From Corynebacterium pseudokroppenstedtii (GTDB lineage Bacteria > Actinomycetota > Actinomycetes > Mycobacteriales > Mycobacteriaceae): DNA of 64,000 bases. The stretch is taken from the NCBI RefSeq assembly GCF_019754945.1, contig NZ_JAEUWU010000002.1, forward strand, positions 434,001 through 498,000, in the 5' to 3' direction. Below the pieces are notes generated by a model. It did not search any database and was not told the origin of the DNA. It worked only from the letters and a program-made list of their open reading frames with translations. Below are positions 8,820-17,204 of this stretch, piece after piece (the stretch's first letter is position 1; every line of letters begins with the position of its first letter). The position numbers and the translations under genes are program-made.

Positions 8820-9038
8820 ATGGCAATGACCCTACGGCTCACGGAGGACCAAGACCGCGCCCTGACGCTGCTGGCAGAGATGACGGGCACCTCGAAGCAC
8901 GAAGCTGCTGTGCGCGCAATCGTGTCGACGGCGGCGCGAACGGTGGACAACGAAGAAGTGCGGCAGCTGGCCAGGTCCCGAGTTCCCGAATATGCGGAAC
9001 TAGTTAAGAAGGTCCGGGCTAAGAAGGTTCGACGATGA
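8820..9038 (+). CDS. ribbon-helix-helix antitoxin-like protein
   Basis: A 72-residue protein with a short beta-strand MTLRLTEDQ followed by two helices (RALTLLAEMTG, KHEAAVRAIVSTAAR), the arrangement of CopG-type DNA-binding antitoxins, and a basic tail. Start candidates are GTG 8814, ATG 8820 and ATG 8826; none has a good ribosome site, so leaderless translation is possible. The stop overlaps the next gene by four bases (ATGA), the coupling usual for antitoxin-toxin pairs. It would bind its own promoter and the partner protein; this is inferred from family and layout. Confidence 0.7.
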   Translation: MAMTLRLTEDQDRALTLLAEMTGTSKHEAAVRAIVSTAARTVDNEEVRQLARSRVPEYAELVKKVRAKKVRR

Positions 9039-9714
9039 CCGCGCCGGGAGTGGGTGGACCGTATGGGGTGGATGATGAACTGAATGTCCGGGCTGCTTTT
9101 GGTGCCCAACCACTAAGCGCAGAACAACTCCTTATTATTATCGACGAATTTCGCGCGGCGGCCGGGTCCGGTGTGTACCTCGTGCGCCCGTGGGCATGTG
9201 CGGCGATCGTCGCGGCCGGGCAAGGGCGTATTGGTGGCATTCCGACGCACCGGAATGAAAAGGAGATGCTCGATGCCGTGGGTGAGGCGATTACGCGGCT
9301 GAAGCCATTGAATAAGGCCAACGGAAAACTAGCTGAATTAGTGGTCGACATTATGACTATGCGACGCTGATGCGCTGGCTTCCCTCCCGCATCGCGGCCA
9401 ATTTTCAGCCACACGGCGTACAACGCGCACGCAATGAAGAGCCCAATTCCGGCGGGCAGAATATATACGTCTAAAAATCCCATCGGACCCACAATGAAGT
9501 CGATAATGCCAACAACAGTCACGACGCCAGCTAATGCGATCCACACAGCTAAGTGCTGGACTTTAAAGAGCATGAGCACGAAGTGGTAAAACATCGCCGG
9601 TGCAAATGCTGCGAAAACGAATGCAGTTGTTCCGGGAGAGCGCGCTAAGAAAACAAAAGAGATAACAGTAATAATTGCTTCGATTAAGGGGAACTTGAAG
9701 AGAGGTTTGGACAT
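9019..9714 (-). CDS. membrane protein convergent with, and overlapping, the Doc-like gene
   Basis: The first 115 residues form four hydrophobic segments of a small integral membrane protein (start MSKPLFKFPLIEAIITVISF). The ATG at 9714 has GGAAGG upstream. After about residue 120 the frame has no membrane character and runs antisense through the whole Doc-like gene to a stop at 9019, giving 231 residues. The true protein probably ended near residue 120 and has lost its stop by mutation or frameshift. Family not recognised; it resembles small DUF2568-like four-helix proteins only in topology. Confidence 0.6.
   Translation of the reverse strand: MSKPLFKFPLIEAIITVISFVFLARSPGTTAFVFAAFAPAMFYHFVLMLFKVQHLAVWIALAGVVTVVGIIDFIVGPMGFLDVYILPAGIGLFIACALYAVWLKIGRDAGGKPAHQRRIVIMSTTNSASFPLALFNGFSRVIASPTASSISFSFRCVGMPPIRPCPAATIAAHAHGRTRYTPDPAAARNSSIIIRSCSALSGWAPKAARTFSSSSTPYGPPTPGAVIVEPS
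9035..9370 (+). CDS. Doc-like protein with degenerate Fic motif
   Basis: A 111-residue protein whose second half lines up by eye with Doc/Fic toxins: LSAEQLLIIIDEF, then VRPWACAAIVAA, NEKEMLDAVGEAITRL and KPLNKANGKLA. In active Doc the last block is HPFxDGNKRLA. Here the catalytic His is replaced by Lys and the Gly/Asn spacing is lost, so nucleotide- or phosphate-transfer activity is not expected. It follows a ribbon-helix-helix gene with an ATGA overlap. It could be a decayed toxin, or a recruited inactive relative. The assignment to Doc is tentative. Confidence 0.5.
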   Translation: MTAPGVGGPYGVDDELNVRAAFGAQPLSAEQLLIIIDEFRAAAGSGVYLVRPWACAAIVAAGQGRIGGIPTHRNEKEMLDAVGEAITRLKPLNKANGKLAELVVDIMTMRR

Positions 9715-10088
9715 GGTCGCGACCTTCCAGAGTTATTCTCCGTCGCCGGGTGTTCCTCGCCGAGTATTTCGCCCTTGAAAACACTGAAAAACACTTCGGT
9801 TAGGTTTAAAATATACACGACAAACCCGTTACTCCGGGCTCGATTAGCCTCCTGAATCCACCAAGAAAAGCCCTGGGCCAGCTGGAGCGTCGTAGTCGAT
9901 AAGAAACGAGGACTACTCTGAGTCGTGGTAGAGTAGCAGCGTTTGCCGTTGGCCACACTCGGCTGAGCCACGCCCGATGGGGTCTATGCCCAATGGGATT
10001 TGCCCGACGGGATCTGAGGAGGTTTGTCGGGTGCTGTAGTTAAGGTGGAGCGACGGCAGGGTTTGATTCATTCCGTATAGGAGCACTG
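9715..10088. other. divergent upstream region of the mevalonate operon
   Basis: About 374 bases between a minus-strand membrane gene and mvk. It must hold the promoters for both. The only structure seen is a set of three short tandem repeats at 9972-10017. No gene with a credible start was found. Confidence 0.5.
9972..10017 (+). repeat. three imperfect tandem repeats upstream of mvk
   Basis: GCCCGATGGGGTCTAT, GCCCAATGGGATTT and GCCCGACGGGATCTGA follow head to tail with periods of 16 and 14 bases. They lie 72-117 bases before the mvk start and could be an operator for a regulator of the mevalonate operon. Function is inferred from position only. Confidence 0.5.
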
Positions 10089-11162
10089 GTGCAGCCACTG
10101 AGACATTCCGACGCAGACGTTATTACTTCCTCGCGTCGCAGCGAGGCTCCCGATTATGCACGTGTGAACGAGAGTCAACGGTATAAACAACCTGCGGAAG
10201 GGCCTCATTACTCCGCCTTGGCGGACGAGGCCAGGGGGTTCGGCCGCGCTCACGCCAAGATCATTCTGTTTGGCGAGCACGCCGTTGTCTTCGGGGAGCC
10301 GGCCATCGCGTTCCCCATGCAGTGCCTGACTCTGCGCGCCACGGCCGAGCCGTGTGATGGGGAATTGTGGCTGACCGCCAACAATTACGACGGTCCTCTT
10401 GCCGACGCCCCCACGTTCCTGTCCCCAGTCGGCGCCACGATTAAAGCCTGCCTGGACCTGCTTGAATACCCGCAGTCGGGGATGCACATTTCGTGCCGAG
10501 GCAACGTCCCGCCGGCACGCGGGCTCGGCTCCAGCGCAGCGGCGTCGGCAGCGATGGTGGATTCCATCATCGATTTCAGTGGCAAAGATGTCGACTACCA
10601 CAGCCGATATGAACTTGTGCAGATCGGGGAGCGGGTCGCTCACGGTAGTGCGAGCGGCCTCGACGCCCACACCGTGCTGAACACCCACCCCGTGCTCTTC
10701 CAGGGCGGACGCAGCGAACCCATCACCGTCAGCCTCGGGTCGCCGCTCGTTGTCGCCGATACCGGACAACCAGGCGATACGCTCTCGGCCGTCCGGGGTG
10801 TCGACGAATTACGGCGCACCCACAAGAAGCGTTTTACCCGGAATGTCGACGCCATCCGTCACCACACCGTCGAAGCGCGGATTGACCTCGCTCTCGACGA
10901 CCGGGCCTCCCTGGGTGAGCGGATGAACGCCGTCCATGAACACCTCGCTGACCTGGGCGTTTCCAGTCCTGAGCTCGAAAACCTTATCTCGGCTGCGCGG
11001 AATGCGGGGGCGCTTGGTGCGAAGCTCACCGGTGGCGGCCGGGGTGGTTGCATCATCGCGCTATCTAAAGACGAAAACCACGCGATCGCGTTGTCCGACG
11101 CACTCCGCGCCGCGGGTGCACGTCGCACATGGCTTATGCACCCCTCGGAGTTTCAACGGTGA
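10089..11162 (+). CDS. mvk: mevalonate kinase
   Basis: A 357-residue GHMP kinase that phosphorylates mevalonate at C5 with ATP. The three family motifs are visible: KIILFGEHAVVFGEP near residues 57-71, the ATP loop ARGLGSSAAASAA near 145, and TGGGRGGC near 315. The start is GTG 10089, preceded by AGGAG at a good distance; the first 50 residues are a polar extension not usual for the family. It is the first gene of a six-gene operon for the whole mevalonate route. The next gene starts inside its stop codon (GTGA). Confidence 0.92.
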   Translation: MQPLRHSDADVITSSRRSEAPDYARVNESQRYKQPAEGPHYSALADEARGFGRAHAKIILFGEHAVVFGEPAIAFPMQCLTLRATAEPCDGELWLTANNYDGPLADAPTFLSPVGATIKACLDLLEYPQSGMHISCRGNVPPARGLGSSAAASAAMVDSIIDFSGKDVDYHSRYELVQIGERVAHGSASGLDAHTVLNTHPVLFQGGRSEPITVSLGSPLVVADTGQPGDTLSAVRGVDELRRTHKKRFTRNVDAIRHHTVEARIDLALDDRASLGERMNAVHEHLADLGVSSPELENLISAARNAGALGAKLTGGGRGGCIIALSKDENHAIALSDALRAAGARRTWLMHPSEFQR

Positions 11163-12301
11163 CCGCCACACACCCCAGCATGGGCGATATCGGGCCGATC
11201 ACGCCTCACACCGCGCGAGCCACCGCCCACCCCAATATCGCGCTAGTCAAATACTGGGGTAAGCGCAACGCCGACTTAGTTCTGCCCGCGACCGGTAGTT
11301 TGTCACTGACGCTTGATATCTATCCCACAGATACCGTCGTCAACCCGGATCCGAGTCTGAACAGCGATATTTTCACGCTCAATGGTGAGCCAGCGCCGGG
11401 GACGCCGACGCACAGGGTTAGTGCATTCCTTGATTTGGTGCGTCAGCGCAGTGCGGAACAGGGCTCCGGCCAGGAGAAGCCCGAACTTGCGCACACGTAC
11501 GCGCGGGTCAACTCCATCAACTCCGTGCCCACCGGGGCAGGGCTAGCGTCGTCGGCATCGGGATTTGCCGCGCTCGCCACCGCTGCATCGAAAGCCTACG
11601 GACTTTCCGGCGACCCGCGATCACTCTCGCGGCTAGCCCGCCGAGGCTCCGGGTCCGCCACACGATCCATCCTGGGTAACCTCGTCATCTGGCGCCCAGG
11701 CGACGGTGACGATGAACACGCTGACCTCACGTCGTACGCGGAAAGCGTCCCCGGCCCCGACCTTGCCATGGTCATCTGTGTCGTCTCGGGCGCACAAAAA
11801 GCCGTGTCGTCCCGCGTCGCCATGGCCGATACCATTCGGACATCGCCCTTCTTTGACGGGTGGGTGAGCAGCACGCAGCGCGACCTCGTCGATATGCAAC
11901 AAGCCCTGGTTGAGGGCGACTACACGCGCGTCGGAGAAATAACAGAATCCAACGCACTGCGCATGCACGCGGCGATTAACGGCAACCGGCCATCCGTCCG
12001 GTACTTAGCGCCAACGTCGGTCGCCATTTTCGACGCCATCGCGCAGCTGCGGAACGACGGGTTGGAAGTGTACGGTACCGCGGACGCCGGGCCCAACGTC
12101 GTTGCGCTCTGTCAGGCTAAGGACCTCGACGCAACCCGTGCAGCCCTCCACGAACGGTTCCCCGACATCGAGCTCATTCCTGCTCGCGCGGGATCGGGGG
12201 CTCACCTGACGCCCATCGCGGAGACGGGCGGACATGAGCAGAACAGCGCAGACGGAGGACAACCCGCACAGGCTCACGACGCAGCGAACCGTCAGGAGTA
12301 A
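11159..12301 (+). CDS. mvaD: diphosphomevalonate decarboxylase
   Basis: A 380-residue GHMP-superfamily enzyme that converts mevalonate 5-diphosphate to isopentenyl diphosphate with ATP use and CO2 release. Signatures are NIALVKYWGKRN near residue 25-37 and VPTGAGLASSASGF near 121-135, the phosphate-binding loop of this enzyme. The GTG at 11159 overlaps the mvk stop by four bases and has CGGAG upstream; an ATG at 11129 inside mvk is less likely. The last 30 residues are a polar extension rich in Gln, Ala and Gly. Confidence 0.92.
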   Translation: MTATHPSMGDIGPITPHTARATAHPNIALVKYWGKRNADLVLPATGSLSLTLDIYPTDTVVNPDPSLNSDIFTLNGEPAPGTPTHRVSAFLDLVRQRSAEQGSGQEKPELAHTYARVNSINSVPTGAGLASSASGFAALATAASKAYGLSGDPRSLSRLARRGSGSATRSILGNLVIWRPGDGDDEHADLTSYAESVPGPDLAMVICVVSGAQKAVSSRVAMADTIRTSPFFDGWVSSTQRDLVDMQQALVEGDYTRVGEITESNALRMHAAINGNRPSVRYLAPTSVAIFDAIAQLRNDGLEVYGTADAGPNVVALCQAKDLDATRAALHERFPDIELIPARAGSGAHLTPIAETGGHEQNSADGGQPAQAHDAANRQE

Positions 12302-12306
12302 CAGCC

Positions 12307-13506
12307 GTGACACAGACCTCCGTCCACGCCTCGGCACCCGGAAAGCTGTACATCGCCGGAGAATACGCGGTCGTCCACCCCGGACACGCCGCGCTACTCA
12401 TCGCCGTCGACAGGTACGTGCACGTCACGCTCACGCCCACGGGCACCGAAGTCGGAACACTACGATCCGACGCGAGCGACCCCACGAAACCCGACGAAGC
12501 ACCAGTTCACTGGGAAGCCAGCTCCGATCTCGCAGCAGCCGCCCGGTTCCACAGCGACGAGACCGGATTCCATAAATACGTCGCGGCTGCGGTCCTCACC
12601 GTCGAACGCTGGCGAGCAGAAAAACACCTTCCCACCAGCGGATACGATATTGACATCTCGAGCCACCTTGACGACGCCACGAGCGGCGCGAAATTCGGGC
12701 TCGGATCGTCAGCCGCAGTCACCGTCGCGACCGTCGCTGCCGCGGCCCGTCACCACGGACTACAGCCCACACCCGAACAGATCTACCGACTCGCGGCCAT
12801 CGCAACAGTGCGGGTTACGACAAAAACATCGGGAGGCGACGTCGCTGCCAGCGCACTCGGCGGATGGGTCGAATACCGCTCGCCGGATCGAGCATGGCTG
12901 GAAGACCACGCCTGGGGTTCTGGTTCCCGCACGACAACAATCAGCGACCTGCTGACAGGGGAGTGGCCAGGTTTAGCACTCCGCCGCATCACACCCGCCG
13001 CGCCGGGAATCCAACTCAGCGTCGGCTGGACAGGAACCCCCGCCGACACCACCGAGCTCGTCGGGCACGTCGTCAAGAAAACCGCGTTACCCGACGACCT
13101 TCTCCAGCGAAGCGACGCAGCCGTCGGCGGTCTTGTTGAAGCGCTCACCAGCGACAATGGTGGACGTGAAGCTGATTCAGACGACAGGGCGACGTCGGCA
13201 ACCGGGAACGCCGTTGCGCAAGCCCGACAGGTCTTAGGAGAGATCGCAACGCAACGAGGGGTGGCCATCGAAACCCCAGCGCTGCGCACGTTGATCACCA
13301 CTGCGCTCGACGAGGGGTGGTGGGCGAAATCGTCAGGAGCAGGAGGGGGCGACTGCGGAATCGCGCTCGCCGCGCCGGGCGTCGACGCACACGCACTCCA
13401 TGAGCGATGGACGGCGGCAGGAATCCGCCCTCTGAACTTGCATGTTTCGCCCACCGGAGCAGACATCGCCCCAGATGACACACCAACGGAAGGAGATGGG
13501 AAATGA
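12307..13506 (+). CDS. phosphomevalonate kinase
   Basis: A 399-residue GHMP kinase that turns 5-phosphomevalonate into the diphosphate. Visible motifs are APGKLYIAGEYAVVHPG at residues 10-27, KFGLGSSAAVTV near 131-140, and SSGAGGGDCGIAL near 341-353. This is the ERG8-like bacterial type found in mevalonate clusters. The start GTG lies 5 bases after the mvaD stop, with CAGGAG in the end of mvaD as ribosome site. It overlaps the next gene by four bases (ATGA). Confidence 0.92.
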   Translation: MTQTSVHASAPGKLYIAGEYAVVHPGHAALLIAVDRYVHVTLTPTGTEVGTLRSDASDPTKPDEAPVHWEASSDLAAAARFHSDETGFHKYVAAAVLTVERWRAEKHLPTSGYDIDISSHLDDATSGAKFGLGSSAAVTVATVAAAARHHGLQPTPEQIYRLAAIATVRVTTKTSGGDVAASALGGWVEYRSPDRAWLEDHAWGSGSRTTTISDLLTGEWPGLALRRITPAAPGIQLSVGWTGTPADTTELVGHVVKKTALPDDLLQRSDAAVGGLVEALTSDNGGREADSDDRATSATGNAVAQARQVLGEIATQRGVAIETPALRTLITTALDEGWWAKSSGAGGGDCGIALAAPGVDAHALHERWTAAGIRPLNLHVSPTGADIAPDDTPTEGDGK

Positions 13507-14768
13507 GTGGCAGCCGGAAAGACGACCACCTGGCCCTAGCCGCCAGGCAACAACGCGAGGCTCACGGCGAACCTCCACAGCCCACCGACGCCACATCCCA
13601 AGCTCCCGACGACGCATCCTCCGTATCCTCACCCCGCCCTGCCGGGAGTGACTCGACATATTGTGCGTGGGACGACGTCCGCATCCTCCACCACTCCTTG
13701 GCCGGAATAGACCCAGGTCAAGCTGATATTTCCACCAACATCCCGACGGATCGCAGCGGTAGAAACACGAGCAGCGGCGTGCACACAGCACAGCCGCTGC
13801 ACTGGGGACTGCCGTTCTACATCAACGGGATGACCGGAGGATCCGAACTCACCGCAGGAGTCAACCGCGTCCTCGCCGAAACCGCGGCACGCACCGGAAT
13901 CGCCGTCGCCACCGGCTCCATGTCCATCTTCCTGCGCGAACCCGACACCCTCCCCACCTTCCGCATCCTCCGCGACCGCAACCCTCACGGCACCGTGTGG
14001 GCAAACCTCAGTGCCGACGCCACACCCGACGACGCCGCCCGAGTTGTCGACGCCCTCCAGGCCGACGCCCTCCAAATCCACGTCAACGCCGTGCAAGAAA
14101 CCGTCATGCCGGAAGGCTCGCGCGGCTACGCCTCCTGGCCACGCAACATCGAAGCCATCGTTAACGCGCTCGAGGTCACCCACACGCCGGTCATCGTTAA
14201 AGAAGTTGGCTTCGGCATGACCCGGAACACACTCCAGCAGCTCCATGACCTGGGCGTATCCATCGCCGACGTCTCCGGCCGCGGAGGAACCAACTTCGCG
14301 CGCATCGAAAATGACCGACGATCCGACCGGGATTTCTCGTACCTCACCGGGTTCGGACAATCCGCCGCATTCTCCCTTCTCGACGCGACCACCGCGGACC
14401 TCGACACGTTGCCCACACTCTTCGCTTCAGGCGGAGTTCGGCAACCCTACGACGTCCTCCGAGGTCTCGCCCTCGGAGCTGACGCCGTGGGCGTCGCTGG
14501 AACGTTCCTTCACACCGCGTTGAGCACCGGCGTGGGGGACGCCGTCCGCTCGCCACAGGAACGCGCCCAAGGCGTCGACGCCGCCGTCGACGCGCTGACC
14601 AGCCAAATCAACCGGTGGGCGGAGCACCTTCAGGCGCTCTACGAAATGGTCGGCGCAACCAGCACGAGCGACCTGCACAACACCGACGCCCTCATCACTG
14701 GGCCCCTGGCGGAGTCGGCTCGCGCGCGTGGGATTGATCTCACCACCGTCGCCAACCGTCGTCGATAA
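13503..14768 (+). CDS. fni: type 2 isopentenyl-diphosphate isomerase (FMN-dependent)
   Basis: A 421-residue type 2 isomerase interconverting isopentenyl and dimethylallyl diphosphate with reduced FMN. Motifs seen: FYINGMTGGS near residue 107, VATGSMS, LQIHVNAVQE near 180, IVKEVGFGM near 232, and DVSGRGGTNF near 256, then FASGGVR for phosphate binding. The N-terminus has about 50 extra polar residues compared with the usual 340-360-residue enzyme. Its presence in the operon provides dimethylallyl diphosphate, which the mevalonate route does not make directly. Confidence 0.92.
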   Translation: MSGSRKDDHLALAARQQREAHGEPPQPTDATSQAPDDASSVSSPRPAGSDSTYCAWDDVRILHHSLAGIDPGQADISTNIPTDRSGRNTSSGVHTAQPLHWGLPFYINGMTGGSELTAGVNRVLAETAARTGIAVATGSMSIFLREPDTLPTFRILRDRNPHGTVWANLSADATPDDAARVVDALQADALQIHVNAVQETVMPEGSRGYASWPRNIEAIVNALEVTHTPVIVKEVGFGMTRNTLQQLHDLGVSIADVSGRGGTNFARIENDRRSDRDFSYLTGFGQSAAFSLLDATTADLDTLPTLFASGGVRQPYDVLRGLALGADAVGVAGTFLHTALSTGVGDAVRSPQERAQGVDAAVDALTSQINRWAEHLQALYEMVGATSTSDLHNTDALITGPLAESARARGIDLTTVANRRR

Positions 14769-14904
14769 AACTAATGATTGGTACGCACGTTTTAGCCAGG
14801 CTCCGTCGAGAGCAACAATTTAAAAACAATTCACGAATAAGGGCTCAGATAAGGCCCCAAATAAACACCTGACAACACATTTACGAATAAGAAGAGGAAA
14901 CGTA

Positions 14905-16014
14905 ATGAGGGACAATTTATATGCGCCTATCCCCATGTCATGGATCGGCCCCGTCCACATCTCAGGCAATGTTGTTTCGGGGGAGACAGCGGGATGGAAC
15001 TCCGAGGAGGACACGCAAACCCCGGAATCTGGTGCCAGCTACGAAGCCGTCTCCATTCCCATGGCGACCTACGAAACGCCACTCTGGCCATCCGTCGGCC
15101 GCGGGGCAAAAGTATCGCGCTACGTCGAAGGCGGAATCCGCGCCACACTCGTCGACGAGCGAATGACACGATCCGTGTACTTCGAAGCCCCCAACGCCGG
15201 AGTCGCCCTTCGTGTGGCCACCGAACTCGACCGGCGTCGCGATGAGCTGCAGGCTGTCGTCGCTCAGGCATCTCGTTTTGCCAAGCTCATCGATCTGCAC
15301 GTCCAATACGCCGGAAACCTCCTCTTCGTTCGATTCGAATTCACCACCGGGGACGCCTCCGGCCACAACATGGTCACCCTCGCCTCCGACAACCTCATGC
15401 CGTGGATCCTCCAGCAATACCCGGAACTGCGCTACGGATCGATCTCCGGCAACTACTGCTCCGACAAGAAAGCCACCGCAGTCAACGGCATCCTCGGGCG
15501 TGGAAAGAACGTCGTCACTGAAATGCTCATCCCGCGCAACGTCGTCAAGGAACGACTCAAAACGACACCGGAACAGATCGCGAACCTCAGCGTCCGGAAG
15601 AACCTGGTCGGCACCACCTTGGCTGGCGGGTTGCGCACCGCGAACGCGCACTATGCCAATATGCTCCTGGGCTTTTACCTGGCAACTGGGCAAGACGCGG
15701 CCAACATTGTCGAGGGATCGCAGGGCATCACCCATGCCGAAGTGCGTGACGGAGACCTCTACTTCTCATGCAACCTCCCCAACCTCATTGTGGGTACAGT
15801 AGGGAACGGCAAAGGCCAGGGCTTGGAGGTTGTCGAAGAAAACTTGCGACGCCTCGGATGCCGTGAAGACCGCCCAGCGGGGGATAACGCACGCCGACTT
15901 GCAGTACTGTGTGCGGCATCTGTTTTCTGCGGCGAACTATCACTGCTGGCCGCACAAACGAATCCGGGCGAACTGATGGCCGCCCACGTGAAAATTGAAA
16001 GGAAAGGCGAGTGA
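14905..16014 (+). CDS. hydroxymethylglutaryl-CoA reductase
   Basis: A 369-residue HMG-CoA reductase that makes mevalonate with NADPH, the committing step. Catalytic blocks are visible: a Glu in SRYVEGGIRA near residue 73, Asp in TTGDASGHN near 148, Lys in CSDKKATAVN near 187, and His in MAAHVKIER near 362. Length and motif forms resemble class I-type enzymes in Streptomyces mevalonate clusters. The ATG at 14905 has AGAGGAAACG upstream. A 136-base AT-richer gap separates it from fni and may hold an internal promoter. Its end overlaps the next start (GTGA). Confidence 0.93.
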   Translation: MRDNLYAPIPMSWIGPVHISGNVVSGETAGWNSEEDTQTPESGASYEAVSIPMATYETPLWPSVGRGAKVSRYVEGGIRATLVDERMTRSVYFEAPNAGVALRVATELDRRRDELQAVVAQASRFAKLIDLHVQYAGNLLFVRFEFTTGDASGHNMVTLASDNLMPWILQQYPELRYGSISGNYCSDKKATAVNGILGRGKNVVTEMLIPRNVVKERLKTTPEQIANLSVRKNLVGTTLAGGLRTANAHYANMLLGFYLATGQDAANIVEGSQGITHAEVRDGDLYFSCNLPNLIVGTVGNGKGQGLEVVEENLRRLGCREDRPAGDNARRLAVLCAASVFCGELSLLAAQTNPGELMAAHVKIERKGE

Positions 16015-17204
16015 ACGCACCCGTGAACACAGCTGTGAACCCCATTGGCATCCATGACATCACTTTCGCCACGGGACACCACAGCTTCGCCCTCGAAACC
16101 CTAGCCGACAAACACGGGATCGACGTGGGCAAGTTCCACAAAGGCATCGGCCAAGAGATCATGAGCCAGCCCGCTGCCGACGAAGACATCGTCACCATGG
16201 CAGCCACCGCCGCCAAGCGGATTATCGACCGCAACGGAACCGACGGAATCCGTACTCTTCTCTTCGCTACCGAATCTGGCGTTGACCAGTCCAAATCCGC
16301 CGGCGTGTACGTTCACGGGCTCCTCGGCCTTCCCGCCCAGGTGCGAACCATCGAAATGAAACAGGCGTGCTACTCCGGTGTCGGTGCGCTGCAAGTCGCG
16401 CTGGGGATCGTCTCCCGTAACCCGCAGGAAAAAGTGCTGGTTGTCGCCTCCGACGTTGCGCGCTACGACCTCAACTCGGGCGGTGAGCCCACTCAAGGCG
16501 CGGCAGCGGCTGCGTTCCTGGTCCAGGCCAACCCCGGCATCCTGGCCGTCGAGCCGGCATCCGGCGTGTACACCTACGATGTGCAGGACTTTTGGCGGCC
16601 CAACGACCGGCACACCGCCCTGGTTGACGGCAAACTTTCCATCGACGCCTACCTCGACGCCGTTCGCGGAGCCTACGACGACTTCATCGATCACGGTGGG
16701 GCCGACTTCGCCGCGATTGACCGCTTCTGCTACCACCAGCCGTTTACGAAGATGGCGGTAAAAGCGCACATGGCGTTGCGCGAGCATGTGGGTCTATCAG
16801 CGGATAAAGCCGAAACAGCCGCCGAACTCGAGACCACCATGCACTACAACCGCATGATTGGTAACTCCTACACGGCATCCGTGTTCCTGGCATTAATGTC
16901 GTTGCTCGAGACCGAATCCGACGACCTCGCCGGAAAGCGCGTCGGCGTCCTGTCCTACGGGTCCGGTGCGGTTGCCGAATTCTTCACCGGCACCATTGTC
17001 GACGGATACCAAAAGCGGCTCCACGCCGATGAGCACAAGAAAGCGCTGGATTCACGCGAGCCGCTCACCTACGACGCTTACCGCGATCTTCACCCCGGAA
17101 CGCGTGTAGCCGACATTACGGATTACGACACACCGGAGGTCACCGATGCGCCATTCCGTTTTGCCGGCGTGAAAGACCACTCGCGGATTTACCAGCGTCG
17201 CTAG
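16011..17204 (+). CDS. mvaS: hydroxymethylglutaryl-CoA synthase
   Basis: A 397-residue thiolase-fold enzyme condensing acetyl-CoA with acetoacetyl-CoA. The catalytic Cys lies in MKQACYSGVGAL near residue 119, the catalytic His in RFCYHQPFTKM near 242, and the conserved GNSYTAS block near 284. The GTG at 16011 overlaps the reductase stop; AAGG precedes it. This completes the route from acetyl-CoA units to prenyl precursors within one gene cluster; only an acetoacetyl-CoA thiolase is missing from the window. Its stop shares four bases with the convergent PAP2 gene. Confidence 0.93.
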   Translation: MNAPVNTAVNPIGIHDITFATGHHSFALETLADKHGIDVGKFHKGIGQEIMSQPAADEDIVTMAATAAKRIIDRNGTDGIRTLLFATESGVDQSKSAGVYVHGLLGLPAQVRTIEMKQACYSGVGALQVALGIVSRNPQEKVLVVASDVARYDLNSGGEPTQGAAAAAFLVQANPGILAVEPASGVYTYDVQDFWRPNDRHTALVDGKLSIDAYLDAVRGAYDDFIDHGGADFAAIDRFCYHQPFTKMAVKAHMALREHVGLSADKAETAAELETTMHYNRMIGNSYTASVFLALMSLLETESDDLAGKRVGVLSYGSGAVAEFFTGTIVDGYQKRLHADEHKKALDSREPLTYDAYRDLHPGTRVADITDYDTPEVTDAPFRFAGVKDHSRIYQRR

